From the NCBI RefSeq assembly GCF_026240905.1, contig NZ_JAPEVI010000003.1, forward strand, positions 3,534,001-3,598,000: a DNA stretch of 64,000 nt, given 5' to 3'. This document shows positions 9,702-19,412 of this stretch, piece by piece. A model generated the notes under the pieces. The model was given only the letters and a program-made list of their open reading frames with translations, did not search any database and was not told the origin of the DNA. Every line of letters begins with the position of its first letter. Position 1 is the first letter of the stretch. This DNA comes from Roseibium salinum (GTDB lineage Bacteria; Pseudomonadota; Alphaproteobacteria; Rhizobiales; Stappiaceae). Made by a program: the position numbers and the translations under genes.

Positions 9702-10040
9702 TCCAGTCTGGTCCAGATCTCAAGTCGCGTTCCAAACGGCATCATATAATGCGCACACGCGGTGCGCGACGCCGTCTCTTGAAGCTATTGGCCTATATCT
9801 GCCATTTCTTGTACCCAAGATGCAAGTTTTTAACGCTCCGCCGGATTCCGGCCGAATGTCGCAGCATTGGCCGCAATGACGCTCAAATCTGTCAAATTGA
9901 GCCGAAAAACCGAGTAACATCACGTAACAGGTATCTTTCGAAAGGGGTTCCCCTGTGTTACGAAGACGCCACAAACGAATGAAAACAAACCCGTTCCGCC
10001 TCCGGATGCCCCGGGCAGGATACAAGAAAACGGATCTTGA
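9702..10040 (+). promoter_or_regulatory. irr/fabA divergent intergenic region with TATAAT and a leader hairpin
   Basis: This 339-bp gene-free stretch holds a perfect TATAAT at 9745-9750 (plus strand) with only a weak -35. It also has an imperfect inverted repeat, CGTAACA at 9923-9929 pairing with TGTTACG at 9956-9962, enclosing AGGGG/CCCCT. The latter could fold in the fabA 5' leader. CCAGTCTGGTCCAG near 9703-9716 is a partly symmetric sequence next to the irr start. No clear iron-control element (ICE box) was recognised. Confidence 0.4.
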
Positions 10041-10547
10041 ATGACCGAGCGCCGCTCCAGCTACGACTATGAAGCACTCCTCGCCTGCGGCCGCGGCGAG
10101 TTGTTTGGCCAAGGCAACGCGCAATTGCCCCTTCCGCCGATGCTGATGTTCGACCGGATCACGGATATTTCCGAAACCGGCGGCGAATTCGACAAGGGCT
10201 ATGTCCGCGCCGAGTTCGACATCAAACCGGACCTGTGGTTCTTCCCGTGCCACTTTCAGGGCAATCCGGTGATGCCCGGATGCCTCGGCCTCGACGCGCT
10301 TTGGCAGCTGACCGGTTTCCATCTCGGCTGGCAGGGCCTGCCCGGCAAGGGCATGGCACTTTCCACGGGCGAAGTGAAGTTCAAGGGCATGGTGACGCCG
10401 GAAGTCAAGCTGGTCGAATACGGCGTGGACTTCAAACGGATCATGAAGGGTCGCCTGGTGCTCGGCATCGCCGATGGCTGGCTGAAGGCCGACGGCGAAC
10501 AGATCTACAAGGCGACCGACCTGCGCGTGGGCCTGGCGCAGGCCTGA
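10041..10547 (+). CDS. fabA: 3-hydroxydecanoyl-ACP dehydratase/isomerase
   Basis: FabA dehydrates 3-hydroxyacyl-ACP and isomerises trans-2- to cis-3-decenoyl-ACP, committing carbon to unsaturated fatty acids. The 168-residue length is typical. The catalytic pair is His71 ([14 protein letters not shown]) and Asp85 ([10 protein letters not shown]). The N-terminus [20 protein letters not shown] fits the family. It is first in fabA-fabB-fabI, with the 138-bp gap to fabB being the largest in the operon. Confidence 0.97.
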   Translation: MTERRSSYDYEALLACGRGELFGQGNAQLPLPPMLMFDRITDISETGGEFDKGYVRAEFDIKPDLWFFPCHFQGNPVMPGCLGLDALWQLTGFHLGWQGLPGKGMALSTGEVKFKGMVTPEVKLVEYGVDFKRIMKGRLVLGIADGWLKADGEQIYKATDLRVGLAQA

Positions 10548-10684
10548 CCCCAGGCCATAGAGTTCGATATCAGGCCGGCGCTTCTTCTTTCCCGGGAGCG
10601 CCGGTTTGCACATTGTGTACAGGCATGCGTGCTCTAAATCCTTTCGGAGCTATGCTGCACTTGAGAGAAAAGTAGGAGGCCGCA

Positions 10685-11908
10685 ATGAGACGCGTTGTCG
10701 TCACCGGCATTGGAATCGTGTCGTCCATCGGATCGAACGCACAGGAAGTGCTGACGAGCCTGCGGGAGGGCAAGTCCGGTATCACTTTCGCCCCGGATTA
10801 TGCGGAACACGGCTTCAGAAGCCAGGTCCACGGTAAACCCGACATCGATATCGCGTCTCTGGTCGACAAGCGCCAGCTTCGCTTCATGGGCGAGGGCGCG
10901 GCCTACAACTACATCGCCATGCAGCAGGCAATCGCCGACAGCGGCATGGAAGAAACCGATGTTTCCAACACCCGCACCGGCCTGATCATGGGATCCGGCG
11001 GACCGTCCACCAAGAACCTGTTCCAGGCTCACCAGACGGTTCTGGAAAAAGGCTCGCCGAAGCGCATGGGTCCGTTCATGGTGACCCGCTGCATGAGTTC
11101 GACCAACTCCGCCTGCCTTGCGACTCCGTTCAAGATCAAGGGCATCAACTATTCCATCACCTCCGCCTGCTCCACCTCCGCGCATTGCATCGGCGCGGCC
11201 ACCGAGCAGATCCAGTTCGGCAAGCAGGACGTGATGTTTGCCGGCGGCGGCGAGGAGCTCGACTGGACCCTGTCGTGCCTGTTCGATGCCATGGGAGCCA
11301 TGTCCTCCAAGTACAATGACACGCCGGCGAGCGCCTCCCGCGCCTATGACGCAACCCGCGACGGCTTCGTGATTGCCGGCGGCGGCGGTGTCGTGGTTCT
11401 GGAAGAGCTGGAACATGCCAAGGCCCGCGGCGCCAAGATCTACGCCGAAGTGACCGGTTATGCCGCCAATTCCGACGGCTACGACATGGTTGCCCCGTCC
11501 GGCGAGGGCGGTGAGCGCTGCATGCGTCTTGCCATCGAATCCCTGGGCGAGCGCAAGGTCAACTACATCAACACCCACGGAACCTCGACACCTGTCGGCG
11601 ATCTCGGCGAGATCGAAGCCATCCGCCGCGTCTTCGGAGAAGACCAGCCGCCGGCGTCTTCCACCAAGTCCCTGACCGGCCACAGCCTTGGGGCCACCGG
11701 GGTTCAGGAAGCGATTTACTGTCTCTTGATGCTGCAAAATGATTTCATCGCCGCCTCGGCCAACATCACCGAGCTCGATCCGGCCCTCAAGCCTGGCGAG
11801 ATCGCGATGGAGCGTGTTGACGACGCCGGACTGGATACCGTGCTCTCCAACAGCTTCGGCTTCGGCGGCACAAACGCGTCGCTCGCGCTGTCGCGTTACC
11901 ACGGCTGA
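10685..11908 (+). CDS. fabB: 3-oxoacyl-ACP synthase I
   Basis: FabB elongates the cis-3-decenoyl-ACP made by FabA and is needed for unsaturated fatty-acid synthesis. The 407-residue protein carries the Cys-His-His triad at Cys162 ([10 protein letters not shown]), His298 ([11 protein letters not shown]) and His333 ([11 protein letters not shown]), at the same spacing as in E. coli FabB. AGGAGG just upstream of ATG 10685 is a strong ribosome site. The pairing with fabA marks the anaerobic-type unsaturation pathway. Confidence 0.97.
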   Translation: MRRVVVTGIGIVSSIGSNAQEVLTSLREGKSGITFAPDYAEHGFRSQVHGKPDIDIASLVDKRQLRFMGEGAAYNYIAMQQAIADSGMEETDVSNTRTGLIMGSGGPSTKNLFQAHQTVLEKGSPKRMGPFMVTRCMSSTNSACLATPFKIKGINYSITSACSTSAHCIGAATEQIQFGKQDVMFAGGGEELDWTLSCLFDAMGAMSSKYNDTPASASRAYDATRDGFVIAGGGGVVVLEELEHAKARGAKIYAEVTGYAANSDGYDMVAPSGEGGERCMRLAIESLGERKVNYINTHGTSTPVGDLGEIEAIRRVFGEDQPPASSTKSLTGHSLGATGVQEAIYCLLMLQNDFIAASANITELDPALKPGEIAMERVDDAGLDTVLSNSFGFGGTNASLALSRYHG

Positions 11909-11918
11909 GGAGTTTTGA

Positions 11919-12734
11919 ATGTCTGATTTGATGAAGGGCAAACGCGGCCTGATTATGGGCGTTGCCAACGATCATTCCATTGCCTGGGGGATCGCCAAGG
12001 CCCTTGCCGATCAAGGGGCGGAACTCGCATTCACGTATCAGGGCGAGGCATTCGGGCGGCGGACGAAGCCGCTGGCCGACTCCGTGGGCTCCAACATCCT
12101 GCTTCCGTGCGACGTTGAAGACATCGCCTCTGTCGACAGTGTCTTCGATGCGCTGAAGGAAGAATGGGGCAGCATCGATTTCCTGGTGCACGCCATCGCG
12201 TTCTCCGACAAGTCGGAACTGCGCGGCAAATATGCCGACACCACGCGGGAAAACTTTGCCCGCACGATGCTGATTTCCTGCTTCTCCTTCACGGAAATTG
12301 CCAAGCGGGCCGCGGCGCTGATGCCGAATGGCGGCTCCATGGTGACGCTGACCTATGGCGGGTCCACCAGGGTGATGCCGAACTACAACGTCATGGGCGT
12401 TGCAAAGGCGGCGCTGGAGTCCTCCGTGCGCTACCTGGCGGTCGACTATGGCGAGCAGAATATCCGCGTCAACGCGCTCTCCGCCGGGCCGGTGCGTACG
12501 CTCGCCGGTTCGGGCGTTTCGGACGCCCGGCTGATGTTCAACTACCAGAAGCGGAATTCGCCGCTCTGCCGGACGGTCTCGCTGGATGAGATCGGCGGCA
12601 CGGGGCTCTATCTGCTCTCCGACCTGTCGGGCGGCGTAACCGGCGAAATTCATTTCGTCGACAGCGGCTACAACATCATGTCCATGCCGCGCCTGGGCGA
12701 ATTGAAGGTTCAGGAAGAAGTGAAGGCGGAATAA
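11919..12734 (+). CDS. fabI: Enoyl-ACP reductase (NADH)
   Basis: FabI performs the last reduction in each elongation cycle. The 271-residue short-chain dehydrogenase fold starts MSDLMKGKRGLIMGVANDHSIAWGIA, the atypical FabI nucleotide loop. It has the Tyr-x6-Lys catalytic pair in NYNVMGVAKAALE near residues 156-163, and SAGPVRTLA before the substrate loop. It lies 10 bp after fabB, so it is in the same operon. It ends in EEVKAE just before a strong hairpin terminator. Confidence 0.97.
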   Translation: MSDLMKGKRGLIMGVANDHSIAWGIAKALADQGAELAFTYQGEAFGRRTKPLADSVGSNILLPCDVEDIASVDSVFDALKEEWGSIDFLVHAIAFSDKSELRGKYADTTRENFARTMLISCFSFTEIAKRAAALMPNGGSMVTLTYGGSTRVMPNYNVMGVAKAALESSVRYLAVDYGEQNIRVNALSAGPVRTLAGSGVSDARLMFNYQKRNSPLCRTVSLDEIGGTGLYLLSDLSGGVTGEIHFVDSGYNIMSMPRLGELKVQEEVKAE

Positions 12735-12763
12735 AATCCGCCACCGGCAGGTTTCAAATAACA

Positions 12764-12789
12764 AAAAGGCGGCCAGGCGGCCGCCTTTG
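12764..12789. terminator. Hairpin terminator shared by fabI and the converging SH3 gene
   Basis: AAAGGCGGCC is followed by a 4-base loop and GGCCGCCTTT, giving a GC-rich stem with A runs on one side and T runs on the other. It could therefore stop both fabI (plus) and, from 24 bases beyond its stop, the minus-strand SH3 gene. Confidence 0.8.
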
Positions 12790-12812
12790 GCTTATTCAGT
12801 CCGCCTTGACGA

Positions 12813-13376
12813 TCAGTCGTCGATCACTTCGTCCGGATAGACGCCGAACAGCCGGGTCTGGTCGAGCCAGCCGTCATACTTCTCTCCATTCACCCGGCAC
12901 CAGCCTCCCGCGCATTCGCTGACGGAAGTCAGCACGAAGGGCTGAAGCTCCGCGACGATATCCGCATCCGATCGGGCGCGGGCGCGTAGCGGGGTACGGT
13001 CGTTCTTTTCCCAGGGTGTGACGAGGGCCGTGCGCCGGCCCGACAGCAGCGAGTGAAACACCCAACCCTGCTTGCCTTCCCAATCGCGAATCCGGCGCCA
13101 GTTGTCGAACTCCTGGATGATCTCGACCGGCAGTCCGGAATGGACGAACGTCCAGGCAATATCGTGGTCGCGGGAGGGCCCGACACGGACATTCACGCGG
13201 TCCGACTTCAGACTGACGAACCGGGGAACCGGCAAGCCGCTCGCGCCGGTGGTCGTGCCTTGCGCCGAAGCATCGAGAGCAGTGCCACCCGTTGCGGCAA
13301 TGACTGTCATTGCGCAGGCGAGCAGTCTGGCGATCAGACTGGAGAGACGGCGGGTGCATTCCACTGAGCGGGCCAT
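12813..13376 (-). CDS. Exported SH3-domain protein
   Basis: The 187-residue protein starts at ATG 13376 with an export signal (LIARLLACAMTVIAATGGTALDASAQG). It then has two bacterial SH3-like modules: DRVNVRVGPSRDHDIAWTF to WVFHSLLSG, and LRARARSDADIVAELQPF to GWLDQTRLFGVY. Such proteins are periplasmic and often bind peptidoglycan or partner proteins; no enzyme domain is present. The frame stays open to 13553, but those extra residues are basic and precede the signal, so they are unlikely to be coding. Confidence 0.85.
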   Translation of the reverse strand: MARSVECTRRLSSLIARLLACAMTVIAATGGTALDASAQGTTTGASGLPVPRFVSLKSDRVNVRVGPSRDHDIAWTFVHSGLPVEIIQEFDNWRRIRDWEGKQGWVFHSLLSGRRTALVTPWEKNDRTPLRARARSDADIVAELQPFVLTSVSECAGGWCRVNGEKYDGWLDQTRLFGVYPDEVIDD

Positions 13377-13619
13377 ATTGTCCGGATGTCCAACTGTTAT
13401 TGTTCGTTGCGTCGAGGCAAACCTGTACCGAAAAAGCTGCGCAAAAACCAGCGGGCCGATTCTGGCCGGACCGAAAGCGAGGCGATTGAAACCGATCCCT
13501 TGTTTCTGGCGGACCATCTGGTAAGGAAAGGGATGTCTCTTCCGCTCGCGCAACGCGCAGCGTCAAGGTGGAACCGTTGAGGTTAACAATTCCTCAACGA
13601 AGCGCGAAAGGCAGTTGGT

Positions 13620-14606
13620 ATGGCGAAGAAGAAGCCTGTCGTCGTTGTGACCCGGAAGCTCCCGGACGTCGTCGAAACCAGAATGCGTGAGCTTTTCGAA
13701 ACGCGTCTCAATGAAAATGACAGGCCCTACAGCCAGGCGGAACTGGTGGAAGCCGTCCGGACTGCCGATGTCCTCGTCCCCACGGTGACCGACCGGATCG
13801 ATTCCTCGGTCCTGTCCCAGGCCGGCGAAAACCTCAAACTGATTTCGAACTTCGGCAACGGCGTCGACAATATCGATGTGGTGACCGCCAACAACCGGGG
13901 AATCAACGTCACCAATACCCCGGGCGTGTTGACCGAAGACACCGCCGACATGACCATGGCGATAATGCTCGCCGTGCCGCGGCGACTTGCCGCAGGCATC
14001 AAGGCGCTCGAAGACGGCGACTGGGCCGGCTGGTCGCCCACCTGGATGCTCGGCCACCGGATCTGGGGAAAACGGCTCGGGATCATCGGCATGGGACGCA
14101 TCGGCCAGGCCGTTGCCCGCCGGGCGAAGGCCTTCGGCATGTCGATCCACTATCACAATCGCCGCCGCGTGATGGAGAGCGTCGAGGAAGAACTCGAAGC
14201 GACCTATTGGGACAGCCTCGACCAGATGCTGGCACGCATGGACGTGGTTTCGATCCACTGCCCGCATACGCCGGCAACGTTCCATCTGCTGTCCGCCCGG
14301 CGCCTGAAACTGCTGAAAAAAGACGCCTACGTGGTCAACACGGCCCGCGGTGAAGTCATCGACGAAAATGCCCTGATCCGGATGCTGGAAGCCGGCGAAC
14401 TGGCGGGTGCGGGTCTCGACGTCTTCGAACACGAGCCGGCGGTCAATCCGAAGCTGGCGAGGATGGAAAACGTCCTCCTGCTGCCGCATATGGGCTCGGC
14501 GACGATCGAGGGCCGCATCGAGATGGGCGAAAAGGTCATCATCAACATCAAGACCTTCATGGACGGCCACCGTCCGCCGGACCGCGTTCTGCCGTCCATG
14601 CTGTAG
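13620..14606 (+). CDS. D-isomer 2-hydroxyacid dehydrogenase (glyoxylate/hydroxypyruvate reductase type)
   Basis: The 328-residue enzyme belongs to the NAD(P)-dependent D-2-hydroxyacid dehydrogenases. The Rossmann motif IIGMGRIGQAVARRA is near residues 155-169. The catalytic Arg is in NTARGEVID (near 240), followed by the Glu and then the His in LLPHMGSATIEGR (near 287). SNFGNGVDNIDV and the overall sequence point to glyoxylate or hydroxypyruvate reductase, but substrate choice cannot be fixed. An APH-like kinase gene follows by 33 bp. Confidence 0.9.
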   Translation: MAKKKPVVVVTRKLPDVVETRMRELFETRLNENDRPYSQAELVEAVRTADVLVPTVTDRIDSSVLSQAGENLKLISNFGNGVDNIDVVTANNRGINVTNTPGVLTEDTADMTMAIMLAVPRRLAAGIKALEDGDWAGWSPTWMLGHRIWGKRLGIIGMGRIGQAVARRAKAFGMSIHYHNRRRVMESVEEELEATYWDSLDQMLARMDVVSIHCPHTPATFHLLSARRLKLLKKDAYVVNTARGEVIDENALIRMLEAGELAGAGLDVFEHEPAVNPKLARMENVLLLPHMGSATIEGRIEMGEKVIINIKTFMDGHRPPDRVLPSML

Positions 14607-14639
14607 AGCGGCAGGAAGGTAACCATCCGGAACAGGTTC

Positions 14640-15527
14640 TTGTCAGGCGTTCCATCCCCATCCGGCCTTCCCATTCCGGAAAGCCTTTGCTGGCTGGAGA
14701 AGACCGAGGCCGGAGCAGCCTGGCTGGCGTCTCTTCCGGATTTGCTGGCCGCGGCCTGCAATCGCTTCAACGTGGACGTGGCCGGACCCCCCTTTGCAGG
14801 CGGCTGTGTCTCCTTCGTTCTTCCTGTCACCCGCCCTGGCGCCGACGCCGTCCTCAAGCTGCAATTCCTCGACCGGGAAACACGCCACGAAGCAGATGCG
14901 CTCAAGGCCTGGAACGGCAATGGCGCCATCCGGCTGCTTGACCACGCGCCGGAGATCGGAGCCCTGCTGCTGGAGCGCTGCCGCCCGGGCCGTTTTCTGG
15001 CGGAAGGTCCGCGGGCCGACAAGCTTGACATCCTTGCGGACTTGCTTCGCCGGCTGCTGATACCGGCGGATGCGCCTTTTGCCCGCCTGCAGGAGGAAGC
15101 GGGCCGGTGGGCTCAATCGATGGAGAACAACTGGAGAGCTGCGGGCAAGCCTTGCGAGAAGTATCTGGTGGAGGCTGCCGTTTCCGCATTGGGGGCACTA
15201 TCGTGCGATGATCCAGGCGGGACCCTCCTGCACCAGGATCTTCACGGGCACAATATTCTGTCGGCGGAACGTGAACCATGGCTGGCGATCGATCCGAAGC
15301 CGCTTGTCGGCGACCCCGCATTTTGCCTGAGCCCCATCGTGCGAAGTTTCGAAATCGGCCACAGCAAGTCCGCCGCGCTTCTCCGTCTGGACCGGTTGTC
15401 CGAGGACCTGGAGCTTGATCGCGAGCGGGCTCGCTTCTGGACCATCGGCCAAACAATGGCCTGGAGCTTCAGCAGCCCTTGTCCCGAGCGGCATTTCGAC
15501 ACCGCGCGCTGGCTTCTGGTGCGCTGA
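14640..15527 (+). CDS. Aminoglycoside/hydroxyurea-type kinase, APH(6)-like
   Basis: The 295-residue protein resembles the streptomycin-6-kinase/hydroxyurea-resistance family. It has a lysine in AVLKLQFLDRETRHEADALK and LLLERCRPGRFL. The kinase catalytic loop is HQDLHGHNIL, and the metal-binding region is WLAIDPKPLVGDPAFCLSPIV. No ATG lies near the N-terminus. TTG 14640 is the only reasonable start, with a weak GGAACAGG upstream. Chromosomal members are often of unknown substrate, so resistance should not be assumed. It converges on dnaQ. Confidence 0.82.
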   Translation: MSGVPSPSGLPIPESLCWLEKTEAGAAWLASLPDLLAAACNRFNVDVAGPPFAGGCVSFVLPVTRPGADAVLKLQFLDRETRHEADALKAWNGNGAIRLLDHAPEIGALLLERCRPGRFLAEGPRADKLDILADLLRRLLIPADAPFARLQEEAGRWAQSMENNWRAAGKPCEKYLVEAAVSALGALSCDDPGGTLLHQDLHGHNILSAEREPWLAIDPKPLVGDPAFCLSPIVRSFEIGHSKSAALLRLDRLSEDLELDRERARFWTIGQTMAWSFSSPCPERHFDTARWLLVR

Positions 15528-15616
15528 CCGTCAGGACATACAAGGCCGCAGCCTGAGTGTCCCACAACACCAATTTTCCCGCACGCCTGCGAGTGGCTTG
15601 GCGGCAGGACCCCGAA

Positions 15617-16327
15617 TCAGCGGTACTTTTCCCAGATGGCGTCCTCGCCCATGCCCTCCACGAACACCTTGTGCGCTTGATATTCCTGTTCCAGGAGGAG
15701 GGGCGGAAGCGGCGCCGGCCTTGATCTGGCGTTGAACGGGCCGAGCTGGCCCGGCTCGGAAACGATGCCGCTGACGGTAATCTCTTCTTCCACCAGAACG
15801 AGGCCGAGCGCGGTCTGCCGTCCGCCGATCAGTTCCAGATAGACCTCGGCAAGGATCTCGGCGTCGAGTAGCGCTCCGTGCTTGATGCGCCTGGAATTGT
15901 CGATGCCGTAGCGGGAACACAGCGCGTCGAGGGAGTTCGGGCCGGTGGGGTGTTTGCGCCGGGCAATTTCCAGCGTGTCGATCACCTGGCTGTTGGGAAT
16001 CTTCCGCCGTCCGACTTTTTCCAGCTCGAAATTGATGAAGCCCATGTCGAAGGCCGCATTGTGGATGACCAGCGTTGCATCGCCGACAAACTCGAGGAAC
16101 TCGTCGGCAATATGGGCGAACAGAGGTTTGTCGGACAGGAACTCTGCCGAGAGGCCGTGCACCCGGAACGCTTCCTCCGGCATATCCCGCTCGGGGTTGA
16201 TGTAGACGTGGTAGACGTTGCCGGTTGGGACGTGGTTGATCAGTTCCACGCCGCCGATTTCGACCAGACGGTCGCCGGTGCGGGGATTGAGGCCCGTGGT
16301 TTCCGTATCGAAGGATATTTCGCGCAT
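15617..16327 (-). CDS. dnaQ: DNA polymerase III epsilon subunit (3'-5' proofreading exonuclease)
   Basis: DnaQ proofreads for the replicative polymerase. The 236-residue protein begins MREISFDTETTGLNPRTGD, with the ExoI metal-binding Asp7 and Glu9, and has HNAAFDMGFINFE (ExoII) and the final H-x-A-LLDAEILAEVY (ExoIII) motifs. The frame stays open upstream to 16504, but ATG 16327 puts ExoI at the expected N-terminus. It lies downstream of coaE in the leftward origin-flanking cluster. Confidence 0.95.
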   Translation of the reverse strand: MREISFDTETTGLNPRTGDRLVEIGGVELINHVPTGNVYHVYINPERDMPEEAFRVHGLSAEFLSDKPLFAHIADEFLEFVGDATLVIHNAAFDMGFINFELEKVGRRKIPNSQVIDTLEIARRKHPTGPNSLDALCSRYGIDNSRRIKHGALLDAEILAEVYLELIGGRQTALGLVLVEEEITVSGIVSEPGQLGPFNARSRPAPLPPLLLEQEYQAHKVFVEGMGEDAIWEKYR

Positions 16328-16521
16328 GTTTTCGCCCCGTTGCCCCGGCACGTCGAAAGCGCCGGCTTTCCGCACAAGGGTGAACCAGCCTGGCTGCAGG
16401 CCGGTCCGGATCAGCGAACGCTCAATCGGCTGATCGTTTTCAAAGTCCTGAAGCCACTGTGCAGGCCTTGCGGAAATCTTCAAGACGACGCGTGGGTTTT
16501 CCACGCAAGATCAGGCGTAAA

Positions 16522-17108
16522 TCAGGCCGCGGAGGCGAGCGCTTTCAGGATCGCGCGCACGCTGCGCTGCGCGGATTCCATTCCAAGGCCGGTATCGACC
16601 AGAAAGTGGGCGCGCCGCCGCTTTTCGGCGTCCGGCATCTGCTTTGCCAAAATCGCCTGAAACCGTTCCGCGGTCATTTCCGGGCGGGCCAGCACCCGCT
16701 GGCGTTGAATGTCGGCATCGGCCGTCACCACGACCGAGACATCCATCCGCCGGTCGCCGCCCGTTTCGAACAGAAGCGGGATATCCATCATGACCATGCG
16801 CCTCCCGGCGGCTCTCGCCCGCTCAAGGAAGGCTTCCTCTTCCTCGCGCACCAGCGGATGCACGATCTGCTCCAGCCGCCTCATGGCTTCCGGCTTGTTC
16901 AGCACATGGAGGGAAAGCCGCGCCCGGTCGACCTTGCCGCCGACAACGGTTCCGGGAAAGGCGGCCTCTATCAGGGGGCGGCCCGTCCGCCATAAAGCGC
17001 GTGAACGGCCGCGTCCGCGTCGTGAACAGGAACGCCCTCGGCCGCGAACATTCTTGCGGTGGTTGATTTGCCCATGCCGATCGAACCGGTCAGGCCGATA
17101 CGGATCAC
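16522..17108 (-). pseudogene. coaE: Dephospho-CoA kinase, interrupted by an apparent one-base frameshift
   Basis: CoaE phosphorylates dephospho-CoA in the last step of CoA synthesis and is normally essential. GTG at 17108 overlaps the aroE stop and reads [20 protein letters not shown] (P-loop) through ALYGGRAAP, then hits TGA at 16973-16971. In the next frame the protein continues [20 protein letters not shown] to KALASAA with normal family sequence. One extra base in the five-G run (plus strand 16974-16978) would restore a 195-residue protein of usual length. Sequencing error is likelier than true loss. Confidence 0.88.
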
Positions 17109-17950
17109 GATCCGCCTCCGAGATCCTTGACGATGAGACCGCGAAGCTCATCGTCCACTTGCGGGCGCACGGAAAACCAGCGCTCGAAAGCTGGAACGGC
17201 CTGGTGGAGCAGCATGCCGAGACCGTCGACCGTCGGGTTGCCTCGTGCCGCGGCTTGCTTGAGCAGATCGGTTTCCAAAGGCGCATAGACCGCGTCGGTG
17301 ACGAGCGCGGTTCCGGGCAGGGGCGACAGGTCGATTTCGAGTGGCTGTTTTCCGGTCATGCCGAGCGACGTGGTGTTCACCAGAAGATCCGCCTTTCCAA
17401 GCAGTTCCCCCAGCTTATCCCAGCCGTGAGCAATCGTTTTGGAGCCAAACTCGCCGGCAATTTTCTGCGCCTTTTCGATCGTCCTATTGACGATATGCAC
17501 AGCCTTGAAGTTTCGTGACAGAAGCGCAAAGACGACAGCGCGGGCCGCACCGCCGGCGCCCAGCACCACAGCGGTGCCCGGCTCCACGTCCCAACCGGGC
17601 GCCAGCTGGTCGAGATTGCCCAGGAACCCGAGCCAGTCCGTGTTCGCGCCGCAAAGTCTGCCGTCCTCGTCGAGCCATATCGTGTTGGCTGCGCCCATGG
17701 TCTTGGCCGCATCGTCGAGCCAGTCGCAGGCAGCAGCAGCCGTCTCCTTGTGCGGCACGGTGATATTCGCGCCGATCAGGCCGGATGCGGAGAAGTTGCG
17801 GTAGAACGTTTCGGCCTCACCTGGCGGAACATCGAGACGGCCGTATTCGCCGTCGATCCCGTGCTTCTTCAGCCAGTAACCATGGACGAGCGGAGACCTG
17901 GAATGGATGACCGGATGTCCGGTGATCGCCGCTTTCCGGTTTTCACTCAT
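17105..17950 (-). CDS. aroE: Shikimate dehydrogenase
   Basis: AroE reduces 3-dehydroshikimate with NADPH in aromatic amino-acid synthesis. The 281-residue protein has the substrate-binding start [20 protein letters not shown] and the catalytic Lys in [10 protein letters not shown] (near 66). It also has the Asp in [11 protein letters not shown], the Rossmann motif [15 protein letters not shown], and an NRTIEKA cofactor loop. Four-base overlaps with maf upstream and coaE downstream indicate tight translational coupling. Confidence 0.96.
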   Translation of the reverse strand: MSENRKAAITGHPVIHSRSPLVHGYWLKKHGIDGEYGRLDVPPGEAETFYRNFSASGLIGANITVPHKETAAAACDWLDDAAKTMGAANTIWLDEDGRLCGANTDWLGFLGNLDQLAPGWDVEPGTAVVLGAGGAARAVVFALLSRNFKAVHIVNRTIEKAQKIAGEFGSKTIAHGWDKLGELLGKADLLVNTTSLGMTGKQPLEIDLSPLPGTALVTDAVYAPLETDLLKQAAARGNPTVDGLGMLLHQAVPAFERWFSVRPQVDDELRGLIVKDLGGGS

Positions 17951-18540
17951 GTTTCAATCACTCCAAGGGTGCGCAATTGGTTCAGGAGAGGCAGCATCGG
18001 CAGACCGAGAATGGTGAAATAGTCGCCTTCGATGCGCTCGAAGAGCTGTATGCCGAGGCCTTCCAGCTGATAGGCACCGACGCTTGAAAGCACCGGGTTG
18101 CCGGCCGACGCCAGGTAATGCCCGATGAATTCCGGCGTGAGACGGCGCATCGTCAGGCTGGCGGTGGAAACGTGCCGCCATATGGCCTCGCCGTCCTGGG
18201 AAATCACCACGGCGGAATGAAGCTCGTGGGTCTTGCCGGAGAACGCGAGCAGCTGCCGGCGGGCGGCCTCCATATCCTCGGGTTTTGTCTTCCGCTCGCC
18301 GTCCAGAGCCAGGATCTGGTCCGCGCCGATCACCAGGTCGCCGGGACGGCGGCTGCTGACGTCGTTTGCCTTGGCTTCGGCGAGAATGCCGGCCAGATCG
18401 TCCGGCGGCATGTCGGCGGCAAGAAGCGGAGCCTCGACCGCGCGCTCGTCGATATCCGACGGATCGACCTCGATGCCAAGTCCGGCGTTCTTCAGGAGTT
18501 CAGCGCGGATCCTGCTGCCGCTTGCCAGTACCAGTGCCAT
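17947..18540 (-). CDS. maf: Maf-like nucleotide pyrophosphatase
   Basis: Maf proteins hydrolyse non-canonical or modified nucleoside triphosphates (house-cleaning pyrophosphatases). The 197-residue protein begins [20 protein letters not shown], with the family S-x-S-x-R motif, and has [10 protein letters not shown] and [20 protein letters not shown]. The exact subfamily (dTTP/UTP versus m7GTP) is uncertain. It sits between ppsR and aroE in the conserved alphaproteobacterial order, overlapping aroE by four bases. Confidence 0.93.
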   Translation of the reverse strand: MALVLASGSRIRAELLKNAGLGIEVDPSDIDERAVEAPLLAADMPPDDLAGILAEAKANDVSSRRPGDLVIGADQILALDGERKTKPEDMEAARRQLLAFSGKTHELHSAVVISQDGEAIWRHVSTASLTMRRLTPEFIGHYLASAGNPVLSSVGAYQLEGLGIQLFERIEGDYFTILGLPMLPLLNQLRTLGVIET

Positions 18541-18563
18541 GAAAACCTCCAGTTTGCGCGGAA

Positions 18564-19412
18564 TCAGCTTCCGGAGCTGCGTTCCTGCAGGGATTTGTGT
18601 TCCTTGAACAGCGTCATGATTTCAGCGGCCGTTTCCTCCACCGATCTGCGGGTGACGTCAATCAGCGGCCAGTCATGTTCCGTACAAAGACGCCTGGTCA
18701 TGTTGATCTCCTGAGAGATTTCCTTACGGTCAATGTAGGTGTCGGCATAGCCGTCCCGGTTCAGCGACAAGACGCGGTTGCGGCGGATCTGCTGGATGCG
18801 CTCGACGGAGGCGATCAGTCCGACGATCATCGGCTTTTTCAGCCTGGCCACGTGAGGGGGCAGCGAAATGCCCGGCACCAGTGGCACGTTGGCCGCCTTG
18901 ATGCCCCGGTTGGCGAGATAGATGCATGTCGGCGTCTTGGAGGTTCTGGATATGCCGATCAGCACGATATCGGCCGATTCCAGATCGTCCCATTCCTGGC
19001 CGTCATCGTGCAGCATCGTGAAGTTCAGCGCCTCCATCCGGCGGAAATACTCGGCATCCAGCTCGTGCTGTCCGCCGATCCGGTGGGTTTGGGTTACGTT
19101 CAGATAGGACTGAAAGACGGCAAACACCGGATCCAGGATGTTCACGAAAGGCACGCCGAGTTCCCGGCACTTCTGCTCGAGCCGCCTGGCGATATCATCG
19201 TCGACAAGGGTGTAAAGCACGATCCCGGGGGCTTTTTCGATTTCGGTGATCACCCGGTCGAGCTGCTTGTGGGAGCGCACGAGCGGATAGACGTGCTCGA
19301 TTTCCTGGACATTCTCGTATTGAACCGTTGCCGCGCGCGCCACGGTCATCAGCGTTTCACCGGTGGAGTCGGACACAAGGTGCAGATGGAAATAGTGTCT
19401 CGACTTATTCAC
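18564..19412 (-). CDS. ppsR: Pyruvate, phosphate dikinase regulatory protein (DUF299 kinase/pyrophosphorylase)
   Basis: Members of this family reversibly phosphorylate a Thr of pyruvate, phosphate dikinase or PEP synthase using ADP and Pi. The 282-residue protein starts with [14 protein letters not shown] and contains the nucleotide-binding [18 protein letters not shown] near residues 152-170. It ends in [13 protein letters not shown]. It is the first gene leftward from the candidate origin, divergent from hemE across about 430 bp. Confidence 0.92.
   Translation of the reverse strand: MNKSRHYFHLHLVSDSTGETLMTVARAATVQYENVQEIEHVYPLVRSHKQLDRVITEIEKAPGIVLYTLVDDDIARRLEQKCRELGVPFVNILDPVFAVFQSYLNVTQTHRIGGQHELDAEYFRRMEALNFTMLHDDGQEWDDLESADIVLIGISRTSKTPTCIYLANRGIKAANVPLVPGISLPPHVARLKKPMIVGLIASVERIQQIRRNRVLSLNRDGYADTYIDRKEISQEINMTRRLCTEHDWPLIDVTRRSVEETAAEIMTLFKEHKSLQERSSGS

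Noticed and set aside
13386..13580. 64-codon plus-strand frame upstream of the 2-hydroxyacid dehydrogenase gene
   Set aside because: It has no clear ribosome site, no family resemblance, and overlaps the upstream region of the SH3 gene. A real small protein cannot be excluded but is not supported.
17001..17286. Longer N-terminus for coaE in the downstream frame
   Set aside because: Those residues are aroE read in the wrong frame. The true coaE P-loop lies in another frame from GTG 17108, which is why a frameshift is called.
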